Source of the DNA: Chitinophagaceae bacterium | GTDB taxonomy: Bacteria; Bacteroidota; Bacteroidia; Chitinophagales; Chitinophagaceae | DNA length: 64,000 nucleotides | NCBI GenBank assembly: GCA_017307755.1 | Contig: JAFKGQ010000006.1 | Span: 434,001 to 498,000 of the forward strand | Direction: 5' to 3' | Shown: positions 45,659 to 56,000 of the stretch, one piece after another | Layout: each line of letters starts with the position of its first letter | How positions within the stretch are numbered: position 1 is the stretch's first letter | Position numbers and translations under genes: made by a program | Notes under the pieces: model-generated | The model's input: the letters and a program-made list of their open reading frames with translations, nothing else | What the model was told of the DNA's origin: nothing | Databases searched by the model: none

Positions 45659-46354
45659 ATGAGCCCTAAAAAACTATCGATACCTGGTTTCATCCTCATA
45701 CTGACGATACTCACAACCATAAATACATTTGCTCAGCGTGGCGTACATTACAGCGGGGGAGGCCGCCTTCCTCACAACTACGGCGGTGGCGGCGGAAGAT
45801 CCTACGGCGGTGGTTACTATGGTGGCGGACATTATTTCGGCGGCGGTGGGCGATACTACGGTGGCTGGGGCGGCTACGGTGGGTGGGGCGGCTACCGCGG
45901 CTGGGGCGGCGGCTTTGGATTTGGATTGGGGCTCGGCTATTACGGAGGCTTCGGTCTTGGCTATGGCTACCCCTATGGTTATCCCTACGCTCCATATTAT
46001 TACCCTTATGCTTATCCGCCCGTATATGCACAGCCACCCGTAGTGGTGCAACAGCGCAGGGATGATTATTACGATGACACACCTGACCAGGATCAAAATA
46101 CCCCTGATGATCCCTATCGGGACGACAACGGCAACTATAACCCGCCCCGTAAACAGCAACAGAACCCTCCTCCTCCACAGGAAGATAACTTTAATGACAA
46201 TCGGCCTGTCAATCCCGACTCTCTTACTTACAAACCGGGGACCAACCTGTCCTCACCCAATAGAAGCTATTCCACACGGGATAAAGTATGGGTAAAACCT
46301 CATTGGAAACATACGGGCGATGGCTGGATCTGGATCGACGGTTATTGGAAATAA
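45659..46354 (+). CDS. Secreted Gly/Tyr-rich protein with C-terminal YXWGXW-like repeats
   Basis: A 231-residue protein with signal peptide IPGFILILTILTTINTFA. Residues about 30-130 consist of Gly-Tyr-Trp repeats (GGYYGGGHYFGGGG; GGWGGYGGWGGYRGWGGG), followed by a Tyr/Pro stretch. A Pro/Asp/Asn/Gln-rich spacer covers about 130-205. The end, KVWVKPHWKHTGDGWIWIDGYW, resembles the short Trp repeats of proteins predicted to bind the envelope. It is probably an envelope or matrix protein of low structural complexity; no function is known. A terminator follows directly. Confidence 0.75.
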   Translation: MSPKKLSIPGFILILTILTTINTFAQRGVHYSGGGRLPHNYGGGGGRSYGGGYYGGGHYFGGGGRYYGGWGGYGGWGGYRGWGGGFGFGLGLGYYGGFGLGYGYPYGYPYAPYYYPYAYPPVYAQPPVVVQQRRDDYYDDTPDQDQNTPDDPYRDDNGNYNPPRKQQQNPPPPQEDNFNDNRPVNPDSLTYKPGTNLSSPNRSYSTRDKVWVKPHWKHTGDGWIWIDGYWK

Positions 46355-46359
46355 TTTCG

Positions 46360-46397
46360 CGAAGCCCCGCACTTAGATGCGGGGCTTCGTGTTTTAA
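46360..46397 (+). terminator. Intrinsic terminator after the Gly-rich gene
   Basis: Stem CGAAGCCCCGCA (46360-46371), six-base loop, TGCGGGGCTTCG (46378-46389), then GTGTTTT. It separates the Gly-rich gene from glmS. Confidence 0.88.
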
Positions 46398-46407
46398 TAA
46401 TATTTCC

Positions 46408-46415
46408 TATGTTTG
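46408..46415 (+). promoter_or_regulatory. Bacteroidota -7 promoter element TATGTTTG
   Basis: TATGTTTG matches TAnnTTTG exactly and lies 30 bases before the glmS ATG, just after the terminator. The leader is far too short for a glmS ribozyme. Confidence 0.6.
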
Positions 46416-46445
46416 CCCGTTTATTAGATCGTACAAATCAATACT

Positions 46446-48281
46446 ATGTGTGGAATCGTCGCTTACATCGGTCCCCGGGAAGCATATCCCATTATTTTAA
46501 AAGGACTCAAAAGACTGGAATATCGCGGTTACGACAGCTCAGGGGTTGCCCTGCTCAATAAAGACCTTAGGGTCCATAAAAAAAAGGGAAAAGTAGCCGA
46601 ACTGGAAGAAAGCCTGGTAGGAAAGGACGTACATGCACACGCAGGCATCGGCCATACCCGTTGGGCTACCCATGGCGAACCCAGTGACCGTAACGCACAC
46701 CCTCACAGCTCTACCAGCGGCCGCCTGGCGATGATCCACAACGGCATCATCGAGAACTACACCCAGCTCAAAAGCGAGCTCACAAAAAAAGGCTATACCT
46801 TCAAAAGCGACACCGACACGGAGGTCCTGCTCAATTTTATCGAAGACATTCAGAAGAACAACAACTGCGGCCTGGAAGAAGCCGTCCGCATCGCCCTCAA
46901 AAGAGTAGTAGGCGCCTATGTCATCGTATTGCTGGATAAAGACAACCCCGACACCATCATCGCAGCCCGGAAAGGAAGCCCCCTGGTCATCGGCATCGGG
47001 AAAGGCGAACATTTTCTCGCCTCCGACGCCTCTCCCATCATCGAATACACAAAAGAAGTGGTATACGTCAATGACTATGAGCTGGCCATCCTCAAAGCCG
47101 ACGAGCTGATACTCAAAAACCTGGGCAACGAAAAGCTGACCCCCTACGTCCAGAAACTGGACCTGGAGCTGGCCGCCATCGAAAAGGGCGGATACGATCA
47201 CTTTATGATCAAAGAGATCTTCGAACAGCCAGATACCATCTTCGACTGTCTTCGCGGCCGTCTGGACGTATCCAAAGGCACCATCACCATGGCCGGCATA
47301 CAGAATAATATTGACAAGCTCACAAAAGCTAACCGCATCATCATGATCGCCTGCGGCACCAGCTGGCATGCAGCGCTTTTGGCGGAGTATATCTTTGAAG
47401 AACTGTGCCGCATCCCCGTAGAAGTGGAATATGCCTCCGAGTTCCGTTACCGTAATCCCGTCATCCATCCCGGAGACGTTATCATTGCCGTCTCACAAAG
47501 CGGCGAGACGGCGGACACCATCGTCGCCATCGAAAAAGCAAAAGAGAACGGAGCCTTCATCATGGGCGTGGTCAACGTAGTAGGCTCCTCCATCGCCCGT
47601 ATCTCTCATGCCGGCGCCTATACGCACGCCGGTCCCGAGATCGGGGTAGCCAGTACCAAGGCCTTCACCGCTCAGGTGACCGTGCTGACGATGATCGCCC
47701 TGAAGATCGCCAGAGAGAAAGGCACCATCGATCAAAGCCGCTATATCCATCTGTTGGAAGAACTGCACGCCATTCCCGAAAAAGTAAAAGAAGTACTGAA
47801 ACTGGACAATTCCATCAAAAAACTGGCGGAAAAATATAAGGATGCAAAAGATACCCTTTACCTGGGCCGTGGATATAACTTCCCCATCGCCCTGGAAGGC
47901 GCTCTCAAACTAAAAGAAATATCCTATATCCACGCAGAAGGCTATCCGGCCGCAGAAATGAAACATGGCCCCATCGCCCTCGTGGACGACAGCCTTCCCG
48001 TGGTGTTCGTAGCCACCCGGGACTCCTATTACGAAAAGATCGTCAGCAATATCCAGGAGATCAAGGCGCGAAAAGGGAAGGTTATAGCCGTCATCAGCAA
48101 GGGAGATGATATCATCAGCAAAATGTCCGACGATACCATGATCGTCCCCGAAGCCGACGAAATAGTGGCCCCCCTGCTCAGTGTCATCCCTTTACAGCTG
48201 CTCGCTTATTATATTGGCGTCGCCAAAGGATACGACGTAGACAAACCCAGAAACCTGGCCAAAAGCGTAACAGTGGAATAA
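46446..48281 (+). CDS. glmS: Glutamine-fructose-6-phosphate aminotransferase
   Basis: Makes glucosamine 6-phosphate from fructose 6-phosphate and glutamine, the first step to UDP-GlcNAc for peptidoglycan and LPS. The 611 residues begin MCGIVAYIG, with the Cys as the nucleophile of the glutaminase half (about 1-240), then two SIS domains (IACGTSWHAALLAEYIFEE; VSQSGETADTIVA) and the C-terminal end DKPRNLAKSVTVE. It is the biosynthetic counterpart of the catabolic NagB-like gene at 12521. It has its own promoter and a strong 3' inverted repeat. Confidence 0.98.
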   Translation: MCGIVAYIGPREAYPIILKGLKRLEYRGYDSSGVALLNKDLRVHKKKGKVAELEESLVGKDVHAHAGIGHTRWATHGEPSDRNAHPHSSTSGRLAMIHNGIIENYTQLKSELTKKGYTFKSDTDTEVLLNFIEDIQKNNNCGLEEAVRIALKRVVGAYVIVLLDKDNPDTIIAARKGSPLVIGIGKGEHFLASDASPIIEYTKEVVYVNDYELAILKADELILKNLGNEKLTPYVQKLDLELAAIEKGGYDHFMIKEIFEQPDTIFDCLRGRLDVSKGTITMAGIQNNIDKLTKANRIIMIACGTSWHAALLAEYIFEELCRIPVEVEYASEFRYRNPVIHPGDVIIAVSQSGETADTIVAIEKAKENGAFIMGVVNVVGSSIARISHAGAYTHAGPEIGVASTKAFTAQVTVLTMIALKIAREKGTIDQSRYIHLLEELHAIPEKVKEVLKLDNSIKKLAEKYKDAKDTLYLGRGYNFPIALEGALKLKEISYIHAEGYPAAEMKHGPIALVDDSLPVVFVATRDSYYEKIVSNIQEIKARKGKVIAVISKGDDIISKMSDDTMIVPEADEIVAPLLSVIPLQLLAYYIGVAKGYDVDKPRNLAKSVTVE

Positions 48282-48282
48282 A

Positions 48283-48326
48283 TTCAGGGAAATGGGCCTC
48301 AAAAAAATATGCCCCATTTCCCTGAA
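48283..48326. repeat. 14-bp inverted repeat downstream of glmS
   Basis: TTCAGGGAAATGGG (48283-48296) pairs perfectly with CCCATTTCCCTGAA (48313-48326), with a 16-base loop that contains seven A. It begins one base after the glmS stop. There is no T-tract after it, so it is an atypical terminator or a stabiliser of the 3' end. Confidence 0.7.
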
Positions 48327-48339
48327 AGATCCAATCATG

Positions 48340-48369
48340 GTCCTTCGGACAACGAACCTGTGGTTCGTT
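48340..48369 (+). repeat. Dispersed double-hairpin repeat, copy 2
   Basis: GTCC-TTC-GGAC, then AACGAACC-TG-TGGTTCGTT. It matches the copy at 28900-28929 at all but two positions, both in the loop region of the second hairpin, and has the same orientation. It lies between glmS and the DUF4954 gene, 31 bases before that start. Confidence 0.75.
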
Positions 48370-48400
48370 TTTGTCCGCTTTACCACTAATCCATTTGCCA

Positions 48401-50617
48401 ATGAACGAGATCAAAAAGAGCCCTATCGATTCCTTAGGGTATAACTTTGTCGATAGCCGCTACCTCCCCGAAGGGAAAGACGAATATTATCTGCGCAATC
48501 TCCAAAAAGGCAAGGACGCTCGCTTTCGGCAGCTGACAGCCTATGAGATAGAAATGCTGGTACGCAACCGTAATACATCTTCCAATTGGAATGATATACT
48601 TGTTTCCGACGCCTTTACACCGGAGCTGGTGCAAAACTGTAAATTCTTCGGCCTGGTGCGCATAGGCAGGCTGGACCCTTATTATCTGGAGTTTCATAAT
48701 TTACGCAGACCCGTCGGGCTCTATAACAGCACTATCATCAGCTGCGATCTGGGTGACAATGTCTGTGTCGACAACACAAATTACCTGTCCCATTACATCG
48801 TCGGCAACGACGTAATGATCGTCAATACCAATGAACTGGCAACCACAGACTACGCCAAGTTCGGCAACGGCATCCTCAAGGAAGGCGAGTCCGAATCCAT
48901 CCGCATCTGGCTGGAAGTATGTAATGAGAATGGCGGACGCAGCATCATTCCTTTCAATGGCATGCTGCCCGGTGACGCCTGGTTATGGAGCCGTTTTCGC
49001 GATGATCAGCCCTTACAGGATAAGTTTAAAGAGTTCACCGAAAAGATCTTTGACCACAGAAGAGGTTACTATGGCAAGATAGGGGATCGCACGGTCATCA
49101 AGAACTGTAAGATCATAAAGGACGTATGGATAGGCAGCGATGCTTATCTGAAAGGCGCCAACAAGATAAAGAACGTCACCATCAACTCCTCCGCTAAAGC
49201 CAAGTCCCAGATAGGCGAAGGATGCGAGCTCGTCAATGGCATCGTAGGTTACGGTTGCCGCATATTCTATGGCGTGAAAGCCGTACGTTTTGTCATGGCC
49301 TCCCATTCTCAATTGAAGTATGGGGCCCGTCTCATAAACTCCTACCTGGGTAACAATGCCACGATCTCCTGCTGCGAGGTTTTGAACTCTCTTATCTTCC
49401 CTGCACACGAACAGCACCATAACAACTCTTTTTTATGCGCGGCGCTGGTGATGGGGCAAAGCAATATGGCAGCGGGCGCCACCATCGGCTCCAACCATAA
49501 TTCCAGGAGCCCGGACGGCGAGATCATTGCCGGGCGTGGATTCTGGCCCGGACTCTGTGTCAGCCTGAAACACAACTCCCGCTTTGCTTCCTTTTCCATC
49601 CTCGCCAAAGGCGACTATCCGGCAGAACTGGACATCCCCCTCCCCTTCTCCCTCATCAGCAATGATGCCAGCAAGGACGAACTGGTAGTGATGCCCGCTT
49701 ACTGGTTCCTCCACAACATGTATGCCCTCGCCCGCAATTCCTGGAAATACCCCGACAGGGACAAACGCATCGAGAAGACCCAACTGCTAGAATTTGATTT
49801 CATGGCGCCGGATACCATCGGCGAAATAATAGAGGCGCTCCCGCTCCTGCAGCGCTTCACCGCAAAAGCATACCTCCGACAACAGACTTCCAGACCCAAA
49901 AAACACAACGATGATGAATTGCTAAGCCTGGGCTATCAACTGCTGGAAGGGCCGGCCGGGCCAGTGGATCAATTGGAGATACTCGCGGACGGCTTTGAAA
50001 ATGGTGACAGAAAGGTCCGGCTGGTAAAAGTATACCAGGCCTACCGCCTTTTTAAGGAGTTGATCACCTGGTATGCAGCCACCCGGATCACGGATTATAT
50101 CCGTACCAACCATCTCAACACCTACGAGTCCTTGTTACAAACACTTCCGTCCAACCTCACCGTCACCCGGTGGATCAATGCAGGAGGACAGCTCATCCGG
50201 GAATCCGAATTGCAAAAGCTGATCCAGCAGATCAAAGGCGGAAGGATAAAAGACTGGAAACAGGTACACCAGTTCTATACCACCCAGGGAGAAAATTATA
50301 GCAAGGACAAATTACAGCATGCGCTGGCCGCTCTTAAACTGGTACATGGGATCAATTTGCGCAAAGCCGGTAAGACAGTGCTTAAAGAAGTGCTTCTTCA
50401 GGGTGTCGCCACCAAAGAATGGATGAGCAAAGGTATTTATGATTCCCGTGCCAAAGACTATACCAACCCCTTCCGCAAGATGGTATACGGCTCCCAGGAA
50501 GAAATGAATGTCGTGGTCGGCTCTCTGCAGGACAACAGCTTTATCCGACAGGAGAGGTCGGCGCTGAAGACCTATAAAAAAGAGACGGAAGCCATTATTC
50601 AAAAGTTCAAATTATAA
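48401..50617 (+). CDS. DUF4954 family protein with left-handed beta-helix
   Basis: A 738-residue cytoplasmic protein. Residues about 95-440 carry hexapeptide-like repeats of a left-handed beta-helix (VIKNCKIIKDVWIGSDAYLKGANKIKNVTINSSAKAKSQIGEGCELVNGIVG is spread over 230-290), as in acyl- and nucleotidyl-transferases of the sugar-nucleotide group. The text fits DUF4954, a family found mainly in Bacteroidota and spirochaetes with no proven role. The C-terminal 300 residues are helical. The start at 48401 is chosen because the upstream open frame runs through the hairpin repeat. Proximity to glmS hints at amino-sugar metabolism. Confidence 0.8.
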   Translation: MNEIKKSPIDSLGYNFVDSRYLPEGKDEYYLRNLQKGKDARFRQLTAYEIEMLVRNRNTSSNWNDILVSDAFTPELVQNCKFFGLVRIGRLDPYYLEFHNLRRPVGLYNSTIISCDLGDNVCVDNTNYLSHYIVGNDVMIVNTNELATTDYAKFGNGILKEGESESIRIWLEVCNENGGRSIIPFNGMLPGDAWLWSRFRDDQPLQDKFKEFTEKIFDHRRGYYGKIGDRTVIKNCKIIKDVWIGSDAYLKGANKIKNVTINSSAKAKSQIGEGCELVNGIVGYGCRIFYGVKAVRFVMASHSQLKYGARLINSYLGNNATISCCEVLNSLIFPAHEQHHNNSFLCAALVMGQSNMAAGATIGSNHNSRSPDGEIIAGRGFWPGLCVSLKHNSRFASFSILAKGDYPAELDIPLPFSLISNDASKDELVVMPAYWFLHNMYALARNSWKYPDRDKRIEKTQLLEFDFMAPDTIGEIIEALPLLQRFTAKAYLRQQTSRPKKHNDDELLSLGYQLLEGPAGPVDQLEILADGFENGDRKVRLVKVYQAYRLFKELITWYAATRITDYIRTNHLNTYESLLQTLPSNLTVTRWINAGGQLIRESELQKLIQQIKGGRIKDWKQVHQFYTTQGENYSKDKLQHALAALKLVHGINLRKAGKTVLKEVLLQGVATKEWMSKGIYDSRAKDYTNPFRKMVYGSQEEMNVVVGSLQDNSFIRQERSALKTYKKETEAIIQKFKL

Positions 50618-50639
50618 CACATTATCCCTTATCAATTCG

Positions 50640-51446
50640 TTACAGCTGTAAATAAGTATATTCGAGCGCATAATAATCCACACCGCTGCCGTCTTCAACA
50701 CCGTCATTATCCACTACATTGAAACTGACGAACCAATACGTGCCGCCATTTACCTGGCCGAATGTCTGTATCCAGCCCGTATCAAAAACCCCTATGCCCG
50801 GCAGCCAATTCAGAAAATCCCCCGTAGAAGGGTCTTTGATCCTGGCAAAAAGATTGGTAGGCGAAGAATTATCCATCTGTAACACAGGGACATTGATATC
50901 AGCGCTGAACTTATTTTCATTCAATATAAAAATTTCCTTTACATTATTTGCGTCATCATAGTAGGGATCGTCGTTCTTGAACTGGTAAAGCCCCCATTTC
51001 AGCGAAGTGAACTTCTTTGCCGCAGTATGGTCATGATAGATGATACGTATTCGCACAGAATCCTGTGGAACACCAGTGTTGCTGATAAACCCGCCTAAAC
51101 CCAGATCGTCGTTGTAGATCACCCGGAAGGCCGGCCGTTGTCCCTTATATAAAACAATACTCGTGTCCGTCACCAGTTGATCCGTCCCGGCCTTGAAGAC
51201 CTGAATATGCTTTCGTATCCCATCTTTTATCGCAGGGCCGTCGAAGTCAAAGGTTTTTTGCATCCGCCCTCCTACGGGGAGGCTGTCCCCCTTGCTAGCT
51301 CCATCCAGCCGGATCTCCAGGGTCGTAGTGCTCAGCTGGCTTGAATTTATGACTATTCCTCCCTGGTAATGCTCCGGCGCAAATTGCCCTTTCCGGCAGG
51401 AAAAAACTGTTACTGCTAATACAACAATAAAGATCTTCGATTTCAT
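50640..51446 (-). CDS. Hypothetical lipoprotein of the TonB receptor cluster
   Basis: A 268-residue lipoprotein (signal IFIVVLAVTVFSCRKG). The mature part is beta-rich with no recognised family; it contains an acidic, Asn/Asp-rich middle (DDPYYDDANNVKE) and a C-terminal half rich in aromatic residues (GGTYWFVSFNVVDNDG). It is the last gene of the sigma/FecR/receptor cluster, separated from the beta-helix gene by a hairpin that may lower its expression. A surface ligand-binding role is inferred from position only. Confidence 0.65.
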   Translation of the reverse strand: MKSKIFIVVLAVTVFSCRKGQFAPEHYQGGIVINSSQLSTTTLEIRLDGASKGDSLPVGGRMQKTFDFDGPAIKDGIRKHIQVFKAGTDQLVTDTSIVLYKGQRPAFRVIYNDDLGLGGFISNTGVPQDSVRIRIIYHDHTAAKKFTSLKWGLYQFKNDDPYYDDANNVKEIFILNENKFSADINVPVLQMDNSSPTNLFARIKDPSTGDFLNWLPGIGVFDTGWIQTFGQVNGGTYWFVSFNVVDNDGVEDGSGVDYYALEYTYLQL

Positions 51447-51462
51447 ATTTCTTGTTATAAAG

Positions 51463-51488
51463 AGGCACCCCGCCTGGGCGGGATGCCT
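51463..51488 (-). terminator. Intergenic hairpin between the two lipoprotein genes
   Basis: On the minus strand AGGCAtCCCGCC and GGCGGGgTGCCT form an 11-pair stem with one mismatch and a very small loop, followed by CTTTATAAC. It is a weak or partial terminator, or an mRNA-stabilising structure protecting the upstream beta-helix transcript. Confidence 0.6.
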
Positions 51489-51520
51489 GATAAGTATCCG
51501 CTAATGACATTATTACATGC

Positions 51521-53041
51521 CTATTTGTACCTTGTCCAGTTGTTATTTGTACAGCCGTCCGTAGGTTGGGTCCAATCAGATCCGTTCGGGAAGGCGCCAT
51601 AAGGTCTGGAAGCCTGTCCGAGATTCGGCACATAAAAGCTGAGGATAGAGCCCCCATTTGCAGGCCGTCCATAAGGATTCCCAAGACTGAAGGGGTTAGC
51701 CGAACCACTGCGAACCCCGGTACCGGAATTCCCGGCAATCAGAGGTAATGGTATGTTCAGGAAGCCCGCACCAGTCTGAGCGACGCCATTGTTTTCTCTT
51801 GAGAAGGGGCCTACAGAGGGGCCGGTTCCGGGGGCCGGCAGCGGTGTCCCATAAGCTCCGGAGAAAACATTGTTCATTGTACTATTGCCAATGTTATACT
51901 GTATGAGTGAGTTACTGGTAGTAACATTCAGTAATTGGCTATCTATGGAAATACCATAATTATACCCAAAGACGATCGTATTATTGATCGTAAAGCGGGC
52001 ATTTCTCCGCATATGACCGGCGCGTCCATAACGGGTTGTCCTGCCTTTTGCATCCGTACCTGGGGTGATTGCTCTGAGACTGTCCACGCCAATGATCGTT
52101 ACGTTGGCATAGTGCGGATGTGATCTCGGCGTCGTGGGCGAAACAGTATCCCCGGTGGCCATGTTGTCATTTTCAAATCCATTGGACTGGCTTTGATCTT
52201 TCCGGCTGGTGTCGGCTAGTCCCAGCGCAAAGTTGATATTGCCGATGTAGCCGTTGTCGGTGTCAAACATGTCGTCCAATGCATCCACGGAGATAATGTG
52301 CGAAGCATTCACCGTACCGCCAAAAAATTCAAAAGCATCATCGTTTGATTTGAACACTTCCACATAATCGATGGTGGTTCCGCGACCGACACCTGCGAGA
52401 GTAAGACCGTTGAGCTCATTGTTGGTGGTTAATTCATAACCCGCATACTCGATCCGGACATACTTCAAGGTACCGGAATTGTCATTGTTCACGTTGACGC
52501 CGCCCACAATAGAGTCAGTGCTGCCATACTGCAGGTCCCTGCCCGGATAATTGGTGGGATTAATCCCTTCGACCGTTGCACCGGCATTGTTTGTCTGCGC
52601 CTTACCAAGGAGCACTACACCACTCCAGTCACCGGACACCGGCGAAGCCTGGTCGGATGTAAAGATAATGGGACAAGAGGCCGTCCCCACCGCGTTGAGC
52701 TTCGCCCCGCGTGTAACCACCAGTCCACCGCCCGGAGCGCCTTTGATACCTTGAATAGTAGTGCCGGCATCGATGGTTAAGGTAGCGCCATTGGTTACAA
52801 AGATCAATCCTTGCAGTTTGTAGTGTTTAGTAGCACTAAGACGCAAATTGGATGTGATGTCCGTGGAAATGGTAGAATCAGTCCCCGAATACGCAGTACA
52901 GTTACAGACGGCCTGGACACCCGCCGTCAATGCCCGATCGCCTTTTTTGTCCACGTTCTTGTTACAGGCTATCAGCCCGACTGTCGTTGCCGCAGCAATC
53001 GCCAATCCCCCTAAGATAAAGTTTCTCTTTTTCATCATCAT
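51521..53041 (-). CDS. Beta-helix lipoprotein associated with a TonB receptor
   Basis: A 506-residue lipoprotein (signal AIAAATTVGLIACNKN). The mature sequence, ITSNLRLSATKHYKLQGLIFVTNGATLTIDAGTTIQGIKG and onward, has the short repeated strands, Asn ladders and Gly turns of a right-handed parallel beta-helix (pectate-lyase-like fold), including EVFKSNDDAFEFFGGTVNASHI. No catalytic residues could be assigned. The protein is rich in Asn, Thr and Gly, as expected for a surface protein. Of three Met codons at the start (53041, 53038 and 53035), the last gives the best signal peptide. It lies 52 bases after the receptor gene, where a SusD gene would normally stand. Confidence 0.75.
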   Translation of the reverse strand: MMMKKRNFILGGLAIAAATTVGLIACNKNVDKKGDRALTAGVQAVCNCTAYSGTDSTISTDITSNLRLSATKHYKLQGLIFVTNGATLTIDAGTTIQGIKGAPGGGLVVTRGAKLNAVGTASCPIIFTSDQASPVSGDWSGVVLLGKAQTNNAGATVEGINPTNYPGRDLQYGSTDSIVGGVNVNNDNSGTLKYVRIEYAGYELTTNNELNGLTLAGVGRGTTIDYVEVFKSNDDAFEFFGGTVNASHIISVDALDDMFDTDNGYIGNINFALGLADTSRKDQSQSNGFENDNMATGDTVSPTTPRSHPHYANVTIIGVDSLRAITPGTDAKGRTTRYGRAGHMRRNARFTINNTIVFGYNYGISIDSQLLNVTTSNSLIQYNIGNSTMNNVFSGAYGTPLPAPGTGPSVGPFSRENNGVAQTGAGFLNIPLPLIAGNSGTGVRSGSANPFSLGNPYGRPANGGSILSFYVPNLGQASRPYGAFPNGSDWTQPTDGCTNNNWTRYK

Positions 53042-53092
53042 AGCTATTAAAGGTTTAAAAATAGTGACTAGGTCTGGGAGTGAATTTTTATG

Positions 53093-56000
53093 CTATTTAA
53101 AAGAATAAGTGAGCGTAAAGCTGTAGGTTCGGCCCCCGGTCGCCTTGTAATCCAGGAGATCCGATCCCTCTTTATATTCTAATTGTCCTTTTGTAAGATT
53201 TCCATCTTTATCCGGCGAATCATAGTTGCAGTATACGATATATGAACTGTTTAGCAGGTTGGCGGCATTCAACTTTATATCTAGCCGCCGGTCCAGCAGA
53301 TGAAAGGCTACCTGTACATCCAGACTTTTGGCAGGCCGCTCATAAAACGATCGGCTGGAGGCACTTAGACTTCCGACACGGTCCATTACTCTCACCAGCC
53401 GGTTGGTCAATGAATTGTACATGGCGCTGACAGAAAAGAACCTGGAATCATAATATATTCCCGCATTAAAGATATAATTGCTCGCCCCGGCCTGTGGCCG
53501 CTTCTCCCAATCATACACCACCTCCTTCGGATAGGTCCTGCCGGGATGGTTGGGGTCAGACGTTGCTATTATATCCATGGGCCTCACTCGCGCGTCTAAG
53601 TACGTAAAATTGCCATAGAGGGTTATATTCCTGATCACCGGCACATTTGTAAAAGACAACGACTTTCGTATCTCCATCTCCACTCCATAATTCCTGGCCT
53701 CTTTGGAATTTTTTAGTTGAAAAAGCCGGTTGGGCTCCTGGAATACTTCCATAGGATAATGCAGGTCTTTATAGAATCCTGTCACACTGATGACATCGCC
53801 CAGAGAAGGATACCACTCATAACGGATGTCATAATGATCGATAAGGGTCGAGCGCACAGCCGCCCCGCCATATTCACCACCCAACTCGTAATCATACTCA
53901 TGGAAGTAAGCCAGCTCCCGCAAGTCGGGTCTAACGATGGATCTGGCATATGCCAGACGCAGGTTCATCTGCGGCGTCAGACTGTAGGTAAGATTGGCTG
54001 ATGGAAAGAATTGCCAGTTCTTCTCCCGCCGGCGCCAGTTAGTGTAATCTCCCACACCCGTACTTTCCAGGTGTTCCAGGACACCATTGATCCTGCTCAT
54101 GTCCACATGCTCTGCCCGCAGCCCCCAGACCAGGCGCCAACGGGTGCCCAATCTATTGTCCAGCATACCATACAATGCATGCAGGGTCTGTGATTTATGC
54201 ATACTGTCACCCCATTTGCTAAAGCCTCCCATATTGAGATAGTCCGGACCATATGCTGCGGTCAATGGTATATAGAAATCATTTGCGCCTGCAGTTGTTC
54301 CGACCAGACCATTCAGAACAAAAAACAAACGATCTTTACTCCACCCTGCATACCCTCCTTTAAACACCTGTTTACTCCCTGCCAGCTGAAAGGGCACGCT
54401 CACGGACGCATCCCAGCTATAATTTTTTTCAAGCGCCCTGGACCACCACCGGTTAAAATCAAATATGTTAGACGGATGTGCGATATTTACATTATTGTTA
54501 TCGACCGCTAAAGCATTGGAGTCCGCAAAGGTCAATAGGATATGATTATCCGGTCTTAGTTTATTAAGGTAGATATAGCTACCCATCCAGTTCACCTTAA
54601 GTCCCCGCTTGTTCAGTTGGTGCTCCCCCTTTAGTTGGGTTTGCAAAAGCGTGGATTGCGTCGTAATGTCATACATTCCCCAATTCCCCTTGGCATCCGG
54701 GCCGCTGCCGTCATACACTGTCGTCAGCTGTTGGTTCAGCGTACGAAGCCATATCGACCGCAGGCTCAGGCGATGATTACCCTTCCGGTAGCCGACACCT
54801 ATCATACCCCCCAGGTTCGTGCTAAAGTCATATCTTTCGGCTTTTGCACCTAACAACGCGCTCCCGCTCCCTGCCCATCCTTCCCGCCCCGTGCGGACAT
54901 CCACCCGGCCAAAATTATTCCTGTAGCCGGCAGAAGCGACAATGCCCAGTTCCCCACCCTTAACCTTTAAGGCTCTTCCAAAAGACAGTTGATAATTCTG
55001 GTTAGGCTGTGGCTTCATGCTGGTGATGCCCCAGTTATTATTGAACAAAGAAGGATTGTCTCCATGCTGAGAATAATAACGCGCCGCATCATACCCCGTT
55101 TTCCAGTCCAGGCTGCCGAAGAGATACCGGTGCTTCGATACGCTTCCCAGATATTCCCGTCCTTCTAATCGCATGGACAGGAAAGGCTTGCCTGCCGTAT
55201 TATCGTTCCACCCGCCACCGGCGCTTACCGTAAGAAAATTTCGCGTGGGTATATCGATCGTATTTATTTCCACCAGACCGCCTCCAAATTCCGCACTTCG
55301 ATCAGGCGTCAACGTTTTTACCACTGTAATATTCTCAACGATACTGGTAGGTATAATGTCAAAACTGAAATTCTTCCGGTTCAGCTCCGTACTAGGCATC
55401 AACTGTCCATTCAGCATGGCGCCATTATACCGCTCGCTCAGTCCACGGACTACGGTGAACCGGTTGTCCAGTGTTGACACCCCCGTCACCCGCTTCAGAC
55501 TTTCACCTGCATTCCTGTCCGGCATCCGGCTGATCTGCTCCGCACTGATCCCATCGGAGATCACTGCACTATTCTTTTGCCGGGTATACAATGCAGCCAC
55601 CGTCTCTCTCCGCGCATCCGTCGTTACTACCACTCCCTTCAACGTGCCCCTCTCTTTCTTAAGGGCTATATTCAACTCATATACCTGACCTTCGTTTACT
55701 TCAATGGCCGAAACATTCTTGGCTCCATATCCCACCGAAGTAATGACCGCTGTATATTTTCCCTTGGGCAACGAGACGCTGAACGACCCGTCTATAGCGC
55801 TTGTTACATAGCTGTTGCCGACCTTCACCGTCACTCCGCTCAATGCTTCTCCGGATTCCTCATCCGTTATTCTGCCTGTTACTTTTCCCATCACTGCTGT
55901 CTTCGCAACCGTCCTTACACTCACCCGCTTTAACGCGATATTATCACCCGCGATCGAATAAGACAACCCATATTTATGCTGCAGCTCTTGTAAAGCTTCC

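Noticed and set aside
45674..46178. Minus-strand frames opposite the Gly-rich gene
   Set aside because: They are Val/Ala- or Arg/His-rich shadows of the Gly/Tyr repeats; the plus-strand gene has a signal peptide and terminator.
46398..46445. A glmS ribozyme or riboswitch before glmS
   Set aside because: The stretch between the terminator and the ATG is only 48 bases and holds the promoter; no room or fold for the ribozyme.
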